Source: Candidatus Neomicrothrix parvicella RN1 (GTDB lineage: Bacteria > Actinomycetota > Acidimicrobiia > Acidimicrobiales > VFJN01). From it: DNA of 39,480 nucleotides. Below are positions 39,432 to 39,480 of the stretch, piece after piece. Within the stretch, counting starts at the first letter, position 1, and each line of letters begins with the position of its first letter. Below the pieces are notes generated by a model that was not told the DNA's origin, did not search any database, and worked only from the letters and a program-made list of their open reading frames with translations. Where the stretch lies: assembly GCA_945898515.1 (NCBI GenBank), contig CAMDIH010000016.1:1-39480 (forward strand), given 5' to 3'. The position numbers and the translations under genes are program-made.

Positions 39432-39447
39432 CTAGAACACGTTCTAG
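39432..39447. promoter_or_regulatory. KstR-like (TetR-type) operator
   Basis: CTAGAAC, AC, GTTCTAG is a perfect 7-bp-arm palindrome. Its central 14 bases (TAGAACACGTTCTA) fit the consensus I recall for the mycobacterial sterol regulator KstR, TNNAACNNGTTNNA. It overlaps a TAGGCT -10 box (39451-39446, minus strand) and the expected start of transcription of the amidohydrolase gene, a position suited to repression. No regulator gene is in view. Confidence 0.65.
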
Positions 39448-39480
39448 CCTAATGGGGGTTGAGGGCCGCGAGGGCGGCTC

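Noticed and set aside
1-39480. tRNA, rRNA, CRISPR, prophage or intact insertion sequence
   Set aside because: I looked for tRNA-like cloverleaf ends, direct repeat arrays, transposase motifs and terminal inverted repeats and saw none that I can support.

Overview
The window is GC-rich, densely packed actinobacterial chromosome, most likely from an acidimicrobial-type lineage. The clade is inferred from gene content, not from a marker gene. Supporting evidence is a mycothiol S-conjugate amidase, three luciferase-like oxidoreductases of the F420-using type, a wax ester/diacylglycerol acyltransferase, a split ImuA'/ImuB/DnaE2 mutasome with actinobacterial LexA boxes, many GTG/TTG starts, and many genes whose only visible promoter element is a TANNNT box 6 to 9 nt before the start codon (leaderless style). 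No rRNA, tRNA, CRISPR, phage or intact insertion sequence is visible.

Region by region. 1-2344: end of a short-chain dehydrogenase, then a coupled sulfotransferase-like/glycosyltransferase pair. 2484-8156: a degenerate receiver protein, a SnoaL-like protein, an alpha/beta hydrolase, a RecB-like Fe-S nuclease, a PAP2 phosphatase, a DsbA-like protein, a WS/DGAT enzyme and a small unknown protein. 8275-12812: a co-directional run of LLM oxidoreductase, SDR, a 97-residue unknown protein, a methyltransferase fused to a MUG-type DNA glycosylase, a lipocalin-like CrtC/AttH-type protein and DUF427. 12817-18529: an alkylsulfatase-like metallohydrolase, two more LLM oxidoreductases, an EthD-like protein, a methyltransferase with an acidic tail and an SDR. 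18605-19902: a graveyard of broken genes, namely an ABC exporter whose ATPase and permease fragments are joined by deletion and a truncated PASTA-like lipoprotein. 20005-24658: amidase, small unknown protein, thiolase, secreted nuclease, a YdjC-like protein lacking metal ligands and a cupredoxin-like lipoprotein lacking copper ligands. 24655-28968: SCP2-like protein, Mca, a PhoU/TrkA-C repeat protein, a PEBP lipoprotein, a small unknown protein and a membrane protein. 29030-38197: dnaE2, amidohydrolase, rhomboid protease, GlcD-like oxidase, imuB and imuA. 38236-39408: a second amidohydrolase.

How they work together. The clearest system is the inducible mutagenic repair set: imuA-imuB and dnaE2 are on the same strand, separated by three unrelated genes, and each has its own promoter of matching geometry (TTGACA/G, 17 bp, GATGNT, 6-7 nt, start codon) with a LexA box in the spacer. 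The many oxidoreductases, the thiolase, the acyltransferase, the alkylsulfatase and the amidohydrolases suggest lipid, sterol-like or xenobiotic catabolism. A palindrome matching the KstR-type consensus at the promoter of the last amidohydrolase fits that idea but does not prove it.
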